NCBI RefSeq assembly: GCF_024347055.1
Contig: NZ_AP024895.1
Coordinates: 2,108,001-2,172,000, forward strand
Direction: 5' to 3'
Source: Vibrio porteresiae DSM 19223
GTDB lineage: Bacteria > Pseudomonadota > Gammaproteobacteria > Enterobacterales > Vibrionaceae
Length of the DNA stretch: 64,000 bases
Positions 51,384 to 60,457 of this stretch are shown in pieces; positions within the stretch are counted from its first letter, which is position 1, and the number at the start of each line of letters is the position of its first letter. Both the position numbers and the translations under genes were made by a program. The notes beneath the pieces are model-generated. The model made no database searches, was not told the origin of the DNA, and saw only the letters and a program-made list of their open reading frames with translations.

Positions 51384-51920
51384 CTACTCCCAACTCGAAG
51401 GTAAAATCGTCACCTCAGTAAATTTAAGATGATGAAAATACTCACGAAAAATAAGTAATTTCGCATAAAAAAGCGGTGAGATATCCGGTTCATAATCTCG
51501 TGGTGGACGTCCTGTCACGATTTCAGCGTATTCACCAAAAAGGCGTTCTAACGCAGTCCGCGATAACAGCATGGTGGGTGACTCTTGCACAAAACAAGCG
51601 AGCGCTAACTGGCGAATGTACTCGTTCTGTGTCACCAATTGATAATCTTGATGAGGAATCAATGACGCGACTTTTTCAATCTCATCTTCAATGTCGTTAA
51701 TCGCGTATTCAATGTCATCGTAGGTGGGCGGTGTATGCGGAAAATGACGCTCTGCTATCGCAGCAAAACCTATCGGCAACACGACTTGCGTTAAAGTGTT
51801 ATCTTGCCAAAAAGAGAACAGCGATTCGCTGTCACCAATATCCATTATTATCTGGTTTTGATGCGCTGCCAAATAGCGCTCTACCCTTTCACTGTCACTT
51901 ATTAATTCATCTGTATGCAT
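51384..51920 (-). CDS. Uncharacterised cytosolic protein
   Basis: A 178-residue acidic protein without signal peptide or membrane segments. It has helical sequence rich in Asp/Glu (DDIEYAINDIEDEIEKVAS) and a C-terminal SPLFYAKLLIFREYFHHLKFTEV. I do not recognise a family; it appears to be a conserved-type protein of vibrios. Start ATG follows GGTTGGTGAACT. It stands alone, upstream of the Met-rich exported protein gene but separated by a hairpin. Confidence 0.7.
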   Translation of the reverse strand: MHTDELISDSERVERYLAAHQNQIIMDIGDSESLFSFWQDNTLTQVVLPIGFAAIAERHFPHTPPTYDDIEYAINDIEDEIEKVASLIPHQDYQLVTQNEYIRQLALACFVQESPTMLLSRTALERLFGEYAEIVTGRPPRDYEPDISPLFYAKLLIFREYFHHLKFTEVTILPSSWE

Positions 51921-51991
51921 AGTTCACCAACCTAGTTAACCTATTGATGGTAAACCTCATGACCAGGCATTGTCTAATCACATTGATGCAT

Positions 51992-52015
51992 AAGGCAGAA
52001 CTTTCGTTCTGCCTT
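51992..52015 (-). terminator. Hairpin downstream of the Met-rich protein gene
   Basis: Perfect 10-bp stem AAGGCAGAAC / GTTCTGCCTT with a TTTC loop between two minus-strand genes; no T tract follows on the minus strand. Confidence 0.55.
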
Positions 52016-52033
52016 TGCGCGGCGTCACTGACC

Positions 52034-52342
52034 CTAATTGGTGCTGGTTGGAGTCGCCGTTGTGCTGTCCATCATCGGGCAGTTGCCTTTGTTACCCTGT
52101 TGACCATGGTGCCCTTTACCGTTCATCGCCGTTTGTTGCCCTGCCATATGAGTGGCATGTTGTTGCTGCATCCACGCTTGACGAGCTTCAGGGGTCATAT
52201 TTTGCACTTGCTGCATGGTGGTTGCGTTATTGCTGTTGCCCATCATGCCGTTTCCCATCGTGTTATTGCCCATTGCAGCATAAGCGCCAACAGAAGCGAC
52301 TAATGCGCCGATAACAAGTAAAGTTTTGGTTGCTGTTTTCAT
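52034..52342 (-). CDS. Small exported Met/His/Asn-rich protein
   Basis: A 102-residue protein with a signal peptide ending AYA (residue 22). The mature part begins AMGNNTMGNGMMGNSNNATTM, continues with MTPEARQAWMQQQHATHM, and ends in a His/Gly/Cys stretch (GKGHHGQQGNKGNCPMMD). Clusters of Met and His suggest soft-metal binding (Cu+ or Ag+), but this is inference. GAGAGGAGAAATACC before the ATG at 52342 sets the start. It is divergent from a two-component system whose sensor holds a similar Met/His motif, so it is likely the regulated target or a signal partner. Confidence 0.82.
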   Translation of the reverse strand: MKTATKTLLVIGALVASVGAYAAMGNNTMGNGMMGNSNNATTMQQVQNMTPEARQAWMQQQHATHMAGQQTAMNGKGHHGQQGNKGNCPMMDSTTATPTSTN

Positions 52343-52520
52343 GGTATTTCTCCTCTCGCTTAGAACACCTTGATTACAACAAAAAATTCGCCGGTTTGTG
52401 TGTCGCAATTCCCTTCTTTTCTAGCAAAACGTGACAAAACGACCTTTTGACACACTTTGCCACACATTTGGCCGCAACTCTGGTTATAGTAGTATCAGAG
52501 AGATTAGGTAAGAGGTTGAT
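52343..52520. promoter_or_regulatory. Divergent regulatory region of the Met-rich protein and the two-component system
   Basis: 178 bases. Near 52430-52475 are three TTTG-centred direct repeats about 10-11 bp apart (TTTTGACACAC, TTTGCCACACA, TTTGGCCGCA), the spacing used by OmpR-type dimers. Just downstream is a -10-like TATAGT for the response-regulator gene. Confidence 0.45.
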
Positions 52521-53252
52521 ATGGAAAGAGCTTATCAAATACTAGTGGTGGATGATCACAAAGACATTCGCGATTTGCTGCAACGATTTTTGCAGCAACA
52601 TGGCCTTAGAGTCATGACCGCAGCCGATGGTAATGAGATGTACAAACACCTTAACGCGCAACGCTTTGACCTGATCATTCTGGATTTGATGCTCCCCGGT
52701 AAAGACGGCATTACGTTATGTCGAGAACTGCGTGCGGAGAATAATATTCCCATTATCATGTTAACCGCTTTAGGTGAAGAGGTTGACCGCATCGTCGGGC
52801 TTGAAGTCGGTGCCGACGATTATTTGGCGAAGCCTTTTAATCCACGGGAACTGTTAGCCAGAATCAAATCGGTGTTACGTCGTCACTTTGCCATTCCTAA
52901 TGTGGAAGAGCAAACTTCCGGCACACCAAAAAACTATCTGTTTAATCAATGGTTACTGAACACCACCACCCGTGAGCTACGTAATCCACAGCAGGCGTTA
53001 ATCCCACTCACCTCAACTGAATTTACCATGCTGCTTGCTTTTCTCTGCCATCCCAATGTGGTGTTGAGTCGCGAAGATCTGCTCAAACTGGTGCAAGGCC
53101 GCGGTGCCGATGTGTACGATCGTTCAATTGATACCTTAATTAGCCGTTTGCGGAAAAAAATCGAAACCGATCCCAAGCAACCTAAGCTGATCAAAACGAT
53201 CTGGGGCGGCGGCTACCAATTCAGTTGTGAGGTCAGCCATGACGCGCATTAG
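52521..53252 (+). CDS. OmpR-family response regulator
   Basis: A 243-residue regulator with a receiver domain (acidic pair Asp11/Asp12, phosphoacceptor Asp55 in IILDLMLPG, Lys in LAKPF) and a winged-helix output domain with YDRSIDTLISRLRKKIE and TIWGGGYQF at its end. It pairs with the overlapping downstream kinase. Similar to OmpR/RstA. Probably activates or represses the divergent Met-rich protein gene. Start ATG follows AAGAGGTTGAT. Confidence 0.93.
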   Translation: MERAYQILVVDDHKDIRDLLQRFLQQHGLRVMTAADGNEMYKHLNAQRFDLIILDLMLPGKDGITLCRELRAENNIPIIMLTALGEEVDRIVGLEVGADDYLAKPFNPRELLARIKSVLRRHFAIPNVEEQTSGTPKNYLFNQWLLNTTTRELRNPQQALIPLTSTEFTMLLAFLCHPNVVLSREDLLKLVQGRGADVYDRSIDTLISRLRKKIETDPKQPKLIKTIWGGGYQFSCEVSHDAH

Positions 53253-54720
53253 TTTGCTTCACTGGTATTTCACCCGCAAACTGATTCACCAAATTGGTTT
53301 GGTGATGTTGCTCGGCTTTAGTCTGAGCTTTTTATTGACCTTTTCCCTACTCTCTTACGACAAATCAGAAAGGCTCAGCCAATTATCGGTTGCCGGAGCC
53401 TTGCAGCGCGTGATTTCCGTTGCCGATACATTGCAACAAACTCCAGAAACCCTGCATGAATCTATTTTGCGCGCGGCCAGCTCCGCCGATCTGTCGCTCT
53501 CGCTCACTAGCCAACCTCGCTTCAGTGATGGCCAGCCAAGCAGCAGCGTTGAACAAGCGATCTTAAGTCGCCTCGACAGCTTAGGATTACACACCGCCCA
53601 TATTGCGTTGGTCAGCCAAGGCGATCGCCCAGTGATGAATCTCGATCCGAATATGAATGCGATGCACCGAGAACAACTGGGCAATACCATGATGGGTTCC
53701 GGCATGATGGGCAGCCATCATGGCGCGTCAGCGCGAGTTAACAATGGTGCTTATCGCGCCACCATCAATGGTTCAATATTGTTATCGTCCGGCTCGTGGT
53801 TAAATTTCTCATCTGGACTGGCCGACGATGTTGCCCATTGGTCGACCAGCGTCCTATTCGCCTTAATCGCGGTGATGATGTTGACCATTTTCGGGTCATT
53901 GCTCATCATTCGCCGCGCGTTGCGCCCCGTATCTGAATTGGGTCATGCCGCCCATGCTTTTGCACAGAATAAACAAGTTTATCAGGTTGATAGCACGCAA
54001 AGCCCGCAAGATTTGACTCATACAATTAACGCCTTTAATGACATGCAACAAGAGGTGGTGGACTACATTAAAGATCGTACCCAGCTGCTTGCGGCCATCT
54101 CCCACGATTTGCGCACCCCTCTCACCAGTTTGCGCCTGCGCCTAGAGTTTTTTCCTGATAGCGATGACAAAACCCAGTTGCTGCACACCTTAGGCGTGAT
54201 GGAAAAAATGCTCACGGCAACACTGCAATTTGCCAAAAGCGACCACCATCAGGAGATTCGCCAACCTTGCCAGCTAGCGCAATTGATCGCTGATATCGTG
54301 AGTGAATACGATGAAAAAGGGGTGGAACTGGAGTGTCAGTCGATTCCTGATGTCACCCTCGAACTTCCAGTGGTGAGTGTAAGACGCGTGCTGGATAACC
54401 TCATCAATAACGCCATTCAATATGCGGGCAATGAAGCCAGCATTGAACTTAGCGCCGCGGTAAGCCAAGAGCAGCTGACACTTTGTGTGGCAGATACCGG
54501 GCCAGGCATCAAAGATGAGCAGCTTAACGATGTGGTAAAACCCTTTACCCGCCTTAATGCAGAGCGCGATACCGCCAGTTCTAACGTCGGACTGGGGCTT
54601 TCCATCTGCCGAGCCATCGCGACCGCTTATGGCGGCACACTGACGTTAAGTGCCAACACTCCCCATGGTTTGCGTGCTCAAGTCACGATGGCTTTGCCAA
54701 ACTTATCCCATAAAAAATAA
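53239..54720 (+). CDS. Sensor histidine kinase with a Met/His-rich periplasmic loop
   Basis: A 493-residue membrane kinase. Two helices (about 18-40 and 203-224) enclose a periplasmic domain of about 160 residues that contains NMNAMHREQLGNTMMGSGMMGSHHG at residues 138-162. A HAMP linker, the phosphoacceptor His in AAISHDLRTPLTSLRLRLE, and the ATPase boxes DNLINNAIQYA (N), DTGPGIK (G1) and SNVGLGLSI (G2) follow. The Met/His cluster resembles Cu/Ag-binding sequences. It starts inside the regulator gene by 14 bases; the GTG four codons earlier is less likely than the ATG with GAGG before it. Ligand and targets are inferred. Confidence 0.9.
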   Translation: MTRISLLHWYFTRKLIHQIGLVMLLGFSLSFLLTFSLLSYDKSERLSQLSVAGALQRVISVADTLQQTPETLHESILRAASSADLSLSLTSQPRFSDGQPSSSVEQAILSRLDSLGLHTAHIALVSQGDRPVMNLDPNMNAMHREQLGNTMMGSGMMGSHHGASARVNNGAYRATINGSILLSSGSWLNFSSGLADDVAHWSTSVLFALIAVMMLTIFGSLLIIRRALRPVSELGHAAHAFAQNKQVYQVDSTQSPQDLTHTINAFNDMQQEVVDYIKDRTQLLAAISHDLRTPLTSLRLRLEFFPDSDDKTQLLHTLGVMEKMLTATLQFAKSDHHQEIRQPCQLAQLIADIVSEYDEKGVELECQSIPDVTLELPVVSVRRVLDNLINNAIQYAGNEASIELSAAVSQEQLTLCVADTGPGIKDEQLNDVVKPFTRLNAERDTASSNVGLGLSICRAIATAYGGTLTLSANTPHGLRAQVTMALPNLSHKK

Positions 54721-54721
54721 A

Positions 54722-54742
54722 GCCCTCGGACAATCCGAGGGC
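54722..54742. terminator. Hairpin between the sensor kinase and phosphatase genes
   Basis: Perfect 8-bp stem GCCCTCGG / CCGAGGGC with a five-base loop. On the minus strand it continues to TTTATTTTTT, so it is a good terminator for the phosphatase end of the EPS operon. Confidence 0.85.
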
Positions 54743-54781
54743 CAATCATCTTTCCATTGTTCATCTTGCACTTAGAGATGG

Positions 54782-55225
54782 CTAAACCAGCTTTTGTGTC
54801 CAAGCTTGCGCCGCTTGATCAATGGCGTCAAACGCTAACCTAAATGCCAATTCACCCCGATTAAATGGGTCAGCGATGTTTACTCCGCCATTCCACAATC
54901 CGAACAAAAAGACTTTGTAGTTTGCGTCAGGATAATACTGACAAAAGCGTTCTAGCTGCTCTCTTTCCATGACCAAGATAACATCATGGCTATCGACTAA
55001 CGCTTCAGTAAGCTGAGTGGCTTTATGCTCTTCTAAATCAAGACCATATTCATGCGCAACTTGAATCGCCACTTTATCGGCAGCCTTGCCTTCAAGGCCA
55101 TGAGCTGTCACATCTAACCCTGCTGATGCAACTTGCAACTCAGGGCACAAGGCGTTCAGCCGACCAGCGGCATAAGGTGAACGACACAAATTTCCGGCAC
55201 AGATGACTAATACACGTTTATACAT
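54782..55225 (-). CDS. Low-molecular-weight protein-tyrosine phosphatase (Wzb-like)
   Basis: A 147-residue cytosolic phosphatase. The active-site loop CAGNLCRS holds nucleophile Cys9 and Arg15, and Asp119 in ADPF is the general acid. Enzymes of this kind dephosphorylate tyrosine autokinases that control capsule or exopolysaccharide assembly. It is the last gene of the minus-strand EPS unit, 47 bases after the AAA ATPase, and its likely substrate is the Tyr-rich tail of the kinase gene in the same operon. Confidence 0.92.
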   Translation of the reverse strand: MYKRVLVICAGNLCRSPYAAGRLNALCPELQVASAGLDVTAHGLEGKAADKVAIQVAHEYGLDLEEHKATQLTEALVDSHDVILVMEREQLERFCQYYPDANYKVFLFGLWNGGVNIADPFNRGELAFRLAFDAIDQAAQAWTQKLV

Positions 55226-55272
55226 CGGTTACTCGCAAGCTTATTTAACTTCTTCGCTTTGAGATTCAAGGC

Positions 55273-56532
55273 TTATAGCCCACTTTCCCGCTCTTTAATC
55301 AGCTGTTGTAACCAGCGTTTTTCCACCAGCCGATTGGTTTCATTGGCGGGGTGAACGCTCGCGACGGGTGTCTGTTCATGAGTTTGTAGCTCATGGTTTG
55401 GATTGAGGTCATTTGCAGAGGGATTGCCATTCACATGAGTCGCCTCATTGGTGCGCAGTGGCGCAGCAACCCGCCCATTATCAAGGGCATCACCGCGGCT
55501 CGATAATAACTTCCGCTTTTCGCGAATAAGGCGATCCAACTGTTTAATCGTCAGTGTTTTTCTGGCAATCACATCGTCTAACACTTTGTTCACTTCGGCC
55601 AATATCTGATGAATTCTGTCTATCTCGACACTCTGCTCTCCATGAGCAAGGCCATAATGCATCGATGACACCGTATTGGCGTTTTTCGGCGCACGAATCT
55701 GACCGGTCGGCTGCAGACCGCCCGACAGCTCGGTTCCCATTTCATCCATCACACTGCGCACAGCTGCTTCATCGATGGTGGTGACATTTTCCATAAAAGC
55801 GTAAAGGAAGAGACGATCCATAAAGATATTGATCTTCCTTGGCACGCCACCCGTGTACTGACTGATGATTTGAAAAATAGGATCCGCCAACTCAGGATGG
55901 TGATTCCAACCCACCACACTAAGGCGATGCAGTATGTATTCGCGAGTTTGCTCAGTATTGAGCGTTTCCAAATGGCAAGAAGCGATAATTCGCTGCCGAA
56001 ACTGTTCCATTTCAGGCAATTCAATGATGGGCTTGAGCTCTTCCTGACCCAACAAAAAGCTTTGAATAAGAGGCTTATCATCTATTTGAAAATTCGACAA
56101 CATGCGTAACTCTTCAATGGTCTCTGAAGGCAAATTCTGCGCCTCATCAATCACGAGTAACGCCCGCTTACCTTGCCGATGTAAACTGTGCAAAAATCCT
56201 TCGAGGCGTTTTAAGGTCTCAGCTTTACCTAACCCCTCAACTTGCAGGCCAAAATTGGACGCAATCATATTGATTAACGCATCAGGACTTAAGTGTGTGG
56301 TCACTAACTGAATCGCGGTGATCGAATCATCAAGGGAGCTTAATAAACTACGCGCAATAGTGGTTTTCCCGGTACCGACAGGCCCAGTGATAACGATAAA
56401 CCCTTCTCCCGATTCTAAGCCATAACGCAGATAGGAGATGGCTTTACTATGGTGCGGGCTGCCGTAGAAAAACGTCGGATCAGGGCTTAATTTAAAGGGC
56501 TTTCCCGATAACCCAAAATGCGATTCATACAT
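55273..56532 (-). CDS. XrtA-system-associated AAA ATPase (ExeA/TadZ-like)
   Basis: A 419-residue ATPase starting MYESHFGLSGKPFKLSPDP, the N-terminus of the ExeA/XrtA-associated ATPase family. Walker A GPVGTGKTT (about 50-58) and Walker B LLVIDEAQ (about 124-131) are clear, and the C-terminal 150 residues are charged and coiled. Family members lie in exosortase (PEP-CTERM) polysaccharide loci. Role in the pathway is unknown, perhaps regulatory. It starts 2 bases after the outer membrane gene ends. Confidence 0.87.
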   Translation of the reverse strand: MYESHFGLSGKPFKLSPDPTFFYGSPHHSKAISYLRYGLESGEGFIVITGPVGTGKTTIARSLLSSLDDSITAIQLVTTHLSPDALINMIASNFGLQVEGLGKAETLKRLEGFLHSLHRQGKRALLVIDEAQNLPSETIEELRMLSNFQIDDKPLIQSFLLGQEELKPIIELPEMEQFRQRIIASCHLETLNTEQTREYILHRLSVVGWNHHPELADPIFQIISQYTGGVPRKINIFMDRLFLYAFMENVTTIDEAAVRSVMDEMGTELSGGLQPTGQIRAPKNANTVSSMHYGLAHGEQSVEIDRIHQILAEVNKVLDDVIARKTLTIKQLDRLIREKRKLLSSRGDALDNGRVAAPLRTNEATHVNGNPSANDLNPNHELQTHEQTPVASVHPANETNRLVEKRWLQQLIKERESGL

Positions 56533-56534
56533 AA

Positions 56535-57992
56535 TTAAAGCTCTTTCCTTAGATTGATACTCACTCGGTTCTCTTGGTATGCAGCCGAGCTGGACGTCGA
56601 TGAGCGATCTTCAATAGAAAGTTCTAAATCCACCGATAACTCTGCTGCAAACTTATGACTCAACTCTAGATCCCATTTGCGGTAATGATCTTGCTGTGTG
56701 TTCTCATTCCCTTTAAAAAACTTGTAATACTTGTACTGAAAGCTTGGGGTGAGCGTGGTGTTACGTGTCAATTGATGATCTAGGGAGAGTTCGGCTCCAT
56801 AAGTATCGACATCGGTATCGGTGGTCACATTGCTCATCGACTCTTTCTTATCCGAAGTGAGTTTTAACTTCGCTGTCGTGCGTCTAAATGCCAGTTGGCT
56901 CTCCCAACTTAATGTTTTGGTTAATGAAAGCTGGTTGATCTCATTGCCATCGACATACAAACTCCGGTTATAGTTCGATACCGACTCGGTATAGCTGATG
57001 GTATTGGTCAAACGTCGATGCGTGTGCTTAAAAGAGAGTGAATAAGCATCGCCATAAAACCGCTGTTTATAATCCGCATCTAACGTTGTTCGAGGTGATG
57101 GAGCCCAATGGCCACTAGCACGCCACGAGTTAGAGTCGTCATCTTTTAAGGTAAAATCGTACCCGACTTCAAAGTAGGAATTTTGCGAAAAATAGTAGCG
57201 CACACCCGGACCAACACTGACCGAATCTTCACTATCACTGCTCGTTTGTCCCTGATAATCCTCGTAATAAGAGTGAATTAATGGGCTAATTCCACTGTCG
57301 GTACGAAAACCAAACTCATTTTCAGCTTCTGTTGAGGTGGTGTTGTTATCTTCCCCCTGCCCTTGGGTTAATTCATAGCGATCAACACTGGACCAAAACA
57401 GAGTATGTGCTTCTTTGCCTTGCTTAAAATTGATTTTGCCGTTGTAGGTATGGTTATTCCCGACGTTATCTTCGTTGTTGGTGACCGTTGCGTTCACATC
57501 ACTGTAAAAGTCGAACATGCCCGCTGGGTTACTTTGATACGATAACCCCCCTTGGGCTGTGCGTGTTTCAACGGTATTACCATTACTTACATCGTCATTG
57601 GCATTAGTTTCGATGTTACGTGAGACGTTAGAAATCGACGCAGCCACATGACCACGCACGTTAGTGGTTGAGAACAATCCCTTATTAGCATCAAACTTGA
57701 GCGTGTTATACAGCTCATTTTCATTCGAATCATAAGAGTACAAAAGTTGCTGCAATTGATAGTCAAGGGATAACACACCATCATTGCCTTTGGCATCAAT
57801 GTTTAAGCCCGCAATAAAATAGGTGATCGAACTGCTCTGTTCATTGGTTGCAACTGAGTTAACGTTATCTGTGTATTCCAGTTTGGTTTCAACGCGAGGC
57901 GTGACCAACACATCCGCTGCAACACAATTCTTAGTGACAAAGAGAATCAAGCCGAGCGAATAAATACTATTTTTTACTGTCCTTTGAACCAT
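56535..57992 (-). CDS. XrtA/PEP-CTERM system-associated outer membrane beta-barrel protein
   Basis: A 485-residue exported barrel protein with a signal peptide MVQRTVKNSIYSLGLILFVTKNCVAA. Many antiparallel strands with alternating residues follow, and the C-terminus ends in RVSINLRKEL. It resembles the TIGR03016-type outer membrane proteins of exosortase-linked polysaccharide clusters and may be the export porin. The longest frame begins ten codons earlier inside a repeat (MVMDMAMDMA); the ATG at 57992 gives a proper signal peptide. Its start overlaps the kinase stop by 26 bases. Confidence 0.8.
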   Translation of the reverse strand: MVQRTVKNSIYSLGLILFVTKNCVAADVLVTPRVETKLEYTDNVNSVATNEQSSSITYFIAGLNIDAKGNDGVLSLDYQLQQLLYSYDSNENELYNTLKFDANKGLFSTTNVRGHVAASISNVSRNIETNANDDVSNGNTVETRTAQGGLSYQSNPAGMFDFYSDVNATVTNNEDNVGNNHTYNGKINFKQGKEAHTLFWSSVDRYELTQGQGEDNNTTSTEAENEFGFRTDSGISPLIHSYYEDYQGQTSSDSEDSVSVGPGVRYYFSQNSYFEVGYDFTLKDDDSNSWRASGHWAPSPRTTLDADYKQRFYGDAYSLSFKHTHRRLTNTISYTESVSNYNRSLYVDGNEINQLSLTKTLSWESQLAFRRTTAKLKLTSDKKESMSNVTTDTDVDTYGAELSLDHQLTRNTTLTPSFQYKYYKFFKGNENTQQDHYRKWDLELSHKFAAELSVDLELSIEDRSSTSSSAAYQENRVSINLRKEL

Positions 57993-58893
57993 AGCCATAT
58001 CCATAGCCATATCCATAACCATGCCCTGCTTTTTGCACCGCTTTGTTAATCACAAACCCAGTATCGATTTCACTATTAAGAAGCGATACCGCTTGTTTGA
58101 TGTCTCCAAGTTTCGTTTTATTTTGTTCCACCACGACCACAGCCTGACCAACCAAGTTAGACAGTGTCACGGTTTCCACTACCCCAAGTAGCGGTGGGCA
58201 GTCGAGCAAAATAATACGGTCGGTATAGCGACTGGCGATCTCTTCCATTAATGCTGCCATTTTACCGCTCGACAACAACTCATAACTCATGTTGTTAGAG
58301 CTACCTGCCGGCATAACACGAAAATCAGGGACGGTGGTTGGGTAAATAATGTCACGCAAATCGCCGACATTACCCAACAGATAATCCGTGAGCCCTGGCA
58401 TTTCATTACCAAAGCCTAACGTATCACCAATACTTGGGCTCAGTACGTCTGCATCAATAAGCAGCACCGTTTTATCCCGTTCATTGGCAATACTCAGTGC
58501 TAAGTTAATCGAAACAAAGGTTTTACCTTCATTCATGTTGGCACTGGAAACCATAATCAGGTTGCGCTTGTTCGCTGTCGGTTTATGGGCTTCTTCGGGA
58601 GAGAAGGCTTTTTTCAACAGCTTATGTTTAATCAAACGAAATTCGTCTTTGATTTGCCGTTCACTTTCCGACGTGCCGTTATTGATCATGCCTAAGCTCT
58701 CTAACAGAGAGTTATTGATCGGAATAATGCGGCTACTGTCTTTAAACGGCTCTTTCTTCCCGGTTTTTTTAGCCGCAGGAGCTGGTGCGACAGGAGCAGC
58801 CACCGCCTCAACTGGCGCAATGTGCTCTTCTGGAACATCCTTTTTAGGCGGTGTGTGATGGAACTCACCCATCGCTTTTTCAATCGTACTCAC
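57967..58893 (-). CDS. XrtA-associated tyrosine autokinase (CpsD/Wzc-type)
   Basis: A 308-residue cytosolic BY-kinase. An N-terminal Pro/Ala-rich region is followed by Walker A-like SSANMNEGKTFVSINLALS (about 115-133), Walker A' VLLIDADVLSPSI, Walker B IILLDCPPLLG and a C-terminal tail with GYGYGYGYGYG, the autophosphorylation cluster. It would couple to the adjacent chain-length protein to control polymer length, and the LMW phosphatase would reverse its phosphorylation. The tail is encoded by a 12-bp repeat that overlaps the next gene. Confidence 0.9.
   Translation of the reverse strand: MSTIEKAMGEFHHTPPKKDVPEEHIAPVEAVAAPVAPAPAAKKTGKKEPFKDSSRIIPINNSLLESLGMINNGTSESERQIKDEFRLIKHKLLKKAFSPEEAHKPTANKRNLIMVSSANMNEGKTFVSINLALSIANERDKTVLLIDADVLSPSIGDTLGFGNEMPGLTDYLLGNVGDLRDIIYPTTVPDFRVMPAGSSNNMSYELLSSGKMAALMEEIASRYTDRIILLDCPPLLGVVETVTLSNLVGQAVVVVEQNKTKLGDIKQAVSLLNSEIDTGFVINKAVQKAGHGYGYGYGYGYGSKDSKK
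57972..58020 (-). repeat. 12-bp repeat encoding the Tyr-rich kinase tail
   Basis: Repeated GGATATGGCTAT units on the minus strand encode Gly-Tyr pairs in the kinase frame and Met-Asp-Met-Ala in the next gene's frame. Twelve bases keep both frames. Confidence 0.75.
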
Positions 58894-58908
58894 GATACTC
58901 TCCCCCGT

Positions 58909-60441
58909 TTAAATCACGTGGTCTTGAATAGAAGGGACAATGCTAATCGCGACAATCGTGGCAAATAGCAGTATCAACAACACATTCGACAAGATAAACA
59001 ACTTGGTTTTTCTCTTCTCCCAAACGGAGATACCAGAGACTCGCGTTGCAGAAACCACGCCGTAAGTGTTAAAGCCGGTCAATTGCAACAGCTGACTGGT
59101 CGATGACACAACAGGTGAAATTTGGCTAATCAAAAATGACAGACAGATACCCGCACCTAACCCCACCAGCAATACCGCACTAAACCAGAGTGGGCGCATA
59201 GGTCCTGAGGCTTTTTCAGGAACTCGTGGTGGATCAATAATGCGAAACTTAATGTCATCCGCTGAATTGCCGACACTTTGCGAAATACGCGCACTCTCTT
59301 TACGAGAGAGCAACTGTTCATATTTCTCTTTAGTAATGTTGTAGTTACGGGTTAAAGAGGTGAGCTGAGCTTCTACGCCCGGCACTTTATCTAAGTCTTT
59401 TTGTAGGTCTTCAATCTTCGCTTGATAGTTATCCACCCGCACTTTGAGCGACGCCTCATCACTTTCTGATTCACTGAGATTACGCTTCAAATCTTGATAG
59501 ACCGGGTCGTTGGCTAACGCATCTTCAACCGTGAAGGTATCCAGTTGTTTCTTACGTAACGCTTGTAAATCCGCCAACTGATTACGGGTTTCGATGACGT
59601 CGGGGTGTCTATCGGTATAACGAAACAGCAGATCATCAAGACGTTGCTGCAGTGAGTTAATGCGTTCATCGTAATCGGTTTTCCCGCGCAGCACCGCGCT
59701 GTGAGCCTGTTGCTCTTCTTTACGCATGTTTTGGGCAATCGATTTTGATTTGGTTGTCGCTTCATTTAATGCCAAACGGGCATCTTCTAATGCGGCTTTA
59801 TTTTTTTCTAACTGAGAGTAATAGCCTGAATCACTGCCGGGCAAAAAGCCTTGGTATTCACGTTTAAAATCCGCCAATTTAGATTCATCGGTTTTTAGGC
59901 GTGATTCGTATTCAGCGATTTGAGTAGCAATGATTTGACTGGCATTGTCGGTATCAAGACGTTGTTCAGAAAGCGTATTTTCCACAAACACATTCAGCGC
60001 AGCTTGCACCACATTCTTGGTGTAAATCGGATCTTCACCCTTGTAACTGATGACATAAAGGTTTTCTCGCCCGCCAGAACTGATATCGATGTTGTTTTCC
60101 AAGTTCTTGATGATGGCTTCATACTCTTCGCTGTTTTTTGCTCGCACGTTTGCATCTACATTACGTGCAATAATCTCTAAGTTAGAGCGGCTTAACAGGG
60201 TTTTCACCATCAGCTGCAACTCTTTAGATGGGTCCACTTCGACCGCCAAACCACGCAGCAAAGGTTTTAAAATCGAACGCGTATCTGCGTAGACACGCGC
60301 CTCAGCGGTGTATTGGTCTGGCATGGTCGCGACAAAAATCCACCCGCAAATACAGACCAGCCAACTCACGATGACGATGTAACGCTTTTTGAGCCAGACC
60401 CCTCGGATATACTGAAGAATCTCTTCAAACAATTCCTGCAT
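58909..60441 (-). CDS. Polysaccharide chain-length determinant, Wzz/GumC type (XrtA system)
   Basis: A 510-residue inner-membrane protein with a helix at each end (about residues 21-41 and 425-445, plus a third near 480-500), a Wzz domain and long coiled coils (about 170-370) in the periplasm. The C-terminal PPRVPEKASGPMRPLWF motif is typical. It would set the length of the exopolysaccharide with the adjacent autokinase. The ATG at 60441 is used in place of an upstream TTG in the same frame. Confidence 0.88.
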   Translation of the reverse strand: MQELFEEILQYIRGVWLKKRYIVIVSWLVCICGWIFVATMPDQYTAEARVYADTRSILKPLLRGLAVEVDPSKELQLMVKTLLSRSNLEIIARNVDANVRAKNSEEYEAIIKNLENNIDISSGGRENLYVISYKGEDPIYTKNVVQAALNVFVENTLSEQRLDTDNASQIIATQIAEYESRLKTDESKLADFKREYQGFLPGSDSGYYSQLEKNKAALEDARLALNEATTKSKSIAQNMRKEEQQAHSAVLRGKTDYDERINSLQQRLDDLLFRYTDRHPDVIETRNQLADLQALRKKQLDTFTVEDALANDPVYQDLKRNLSESESDEASLKVRVDNYQAKIEDLQKDLDKVPGVEAQLTSLTRNYNITKEKYEQLLSRKESARISQSVGNSADDIKFRIIDPPRVPEKASGPMRPLWFSAVLLVGLGAGICLSFLISQISPVVSSTSQLLQLTGFNTYGVVSATRVSGISVWEKRKTKLFILSNVLLILLFATIVAISIVPSIQDHVI

Positions 60442-60457
60442 TATCAATTACCCCAAA

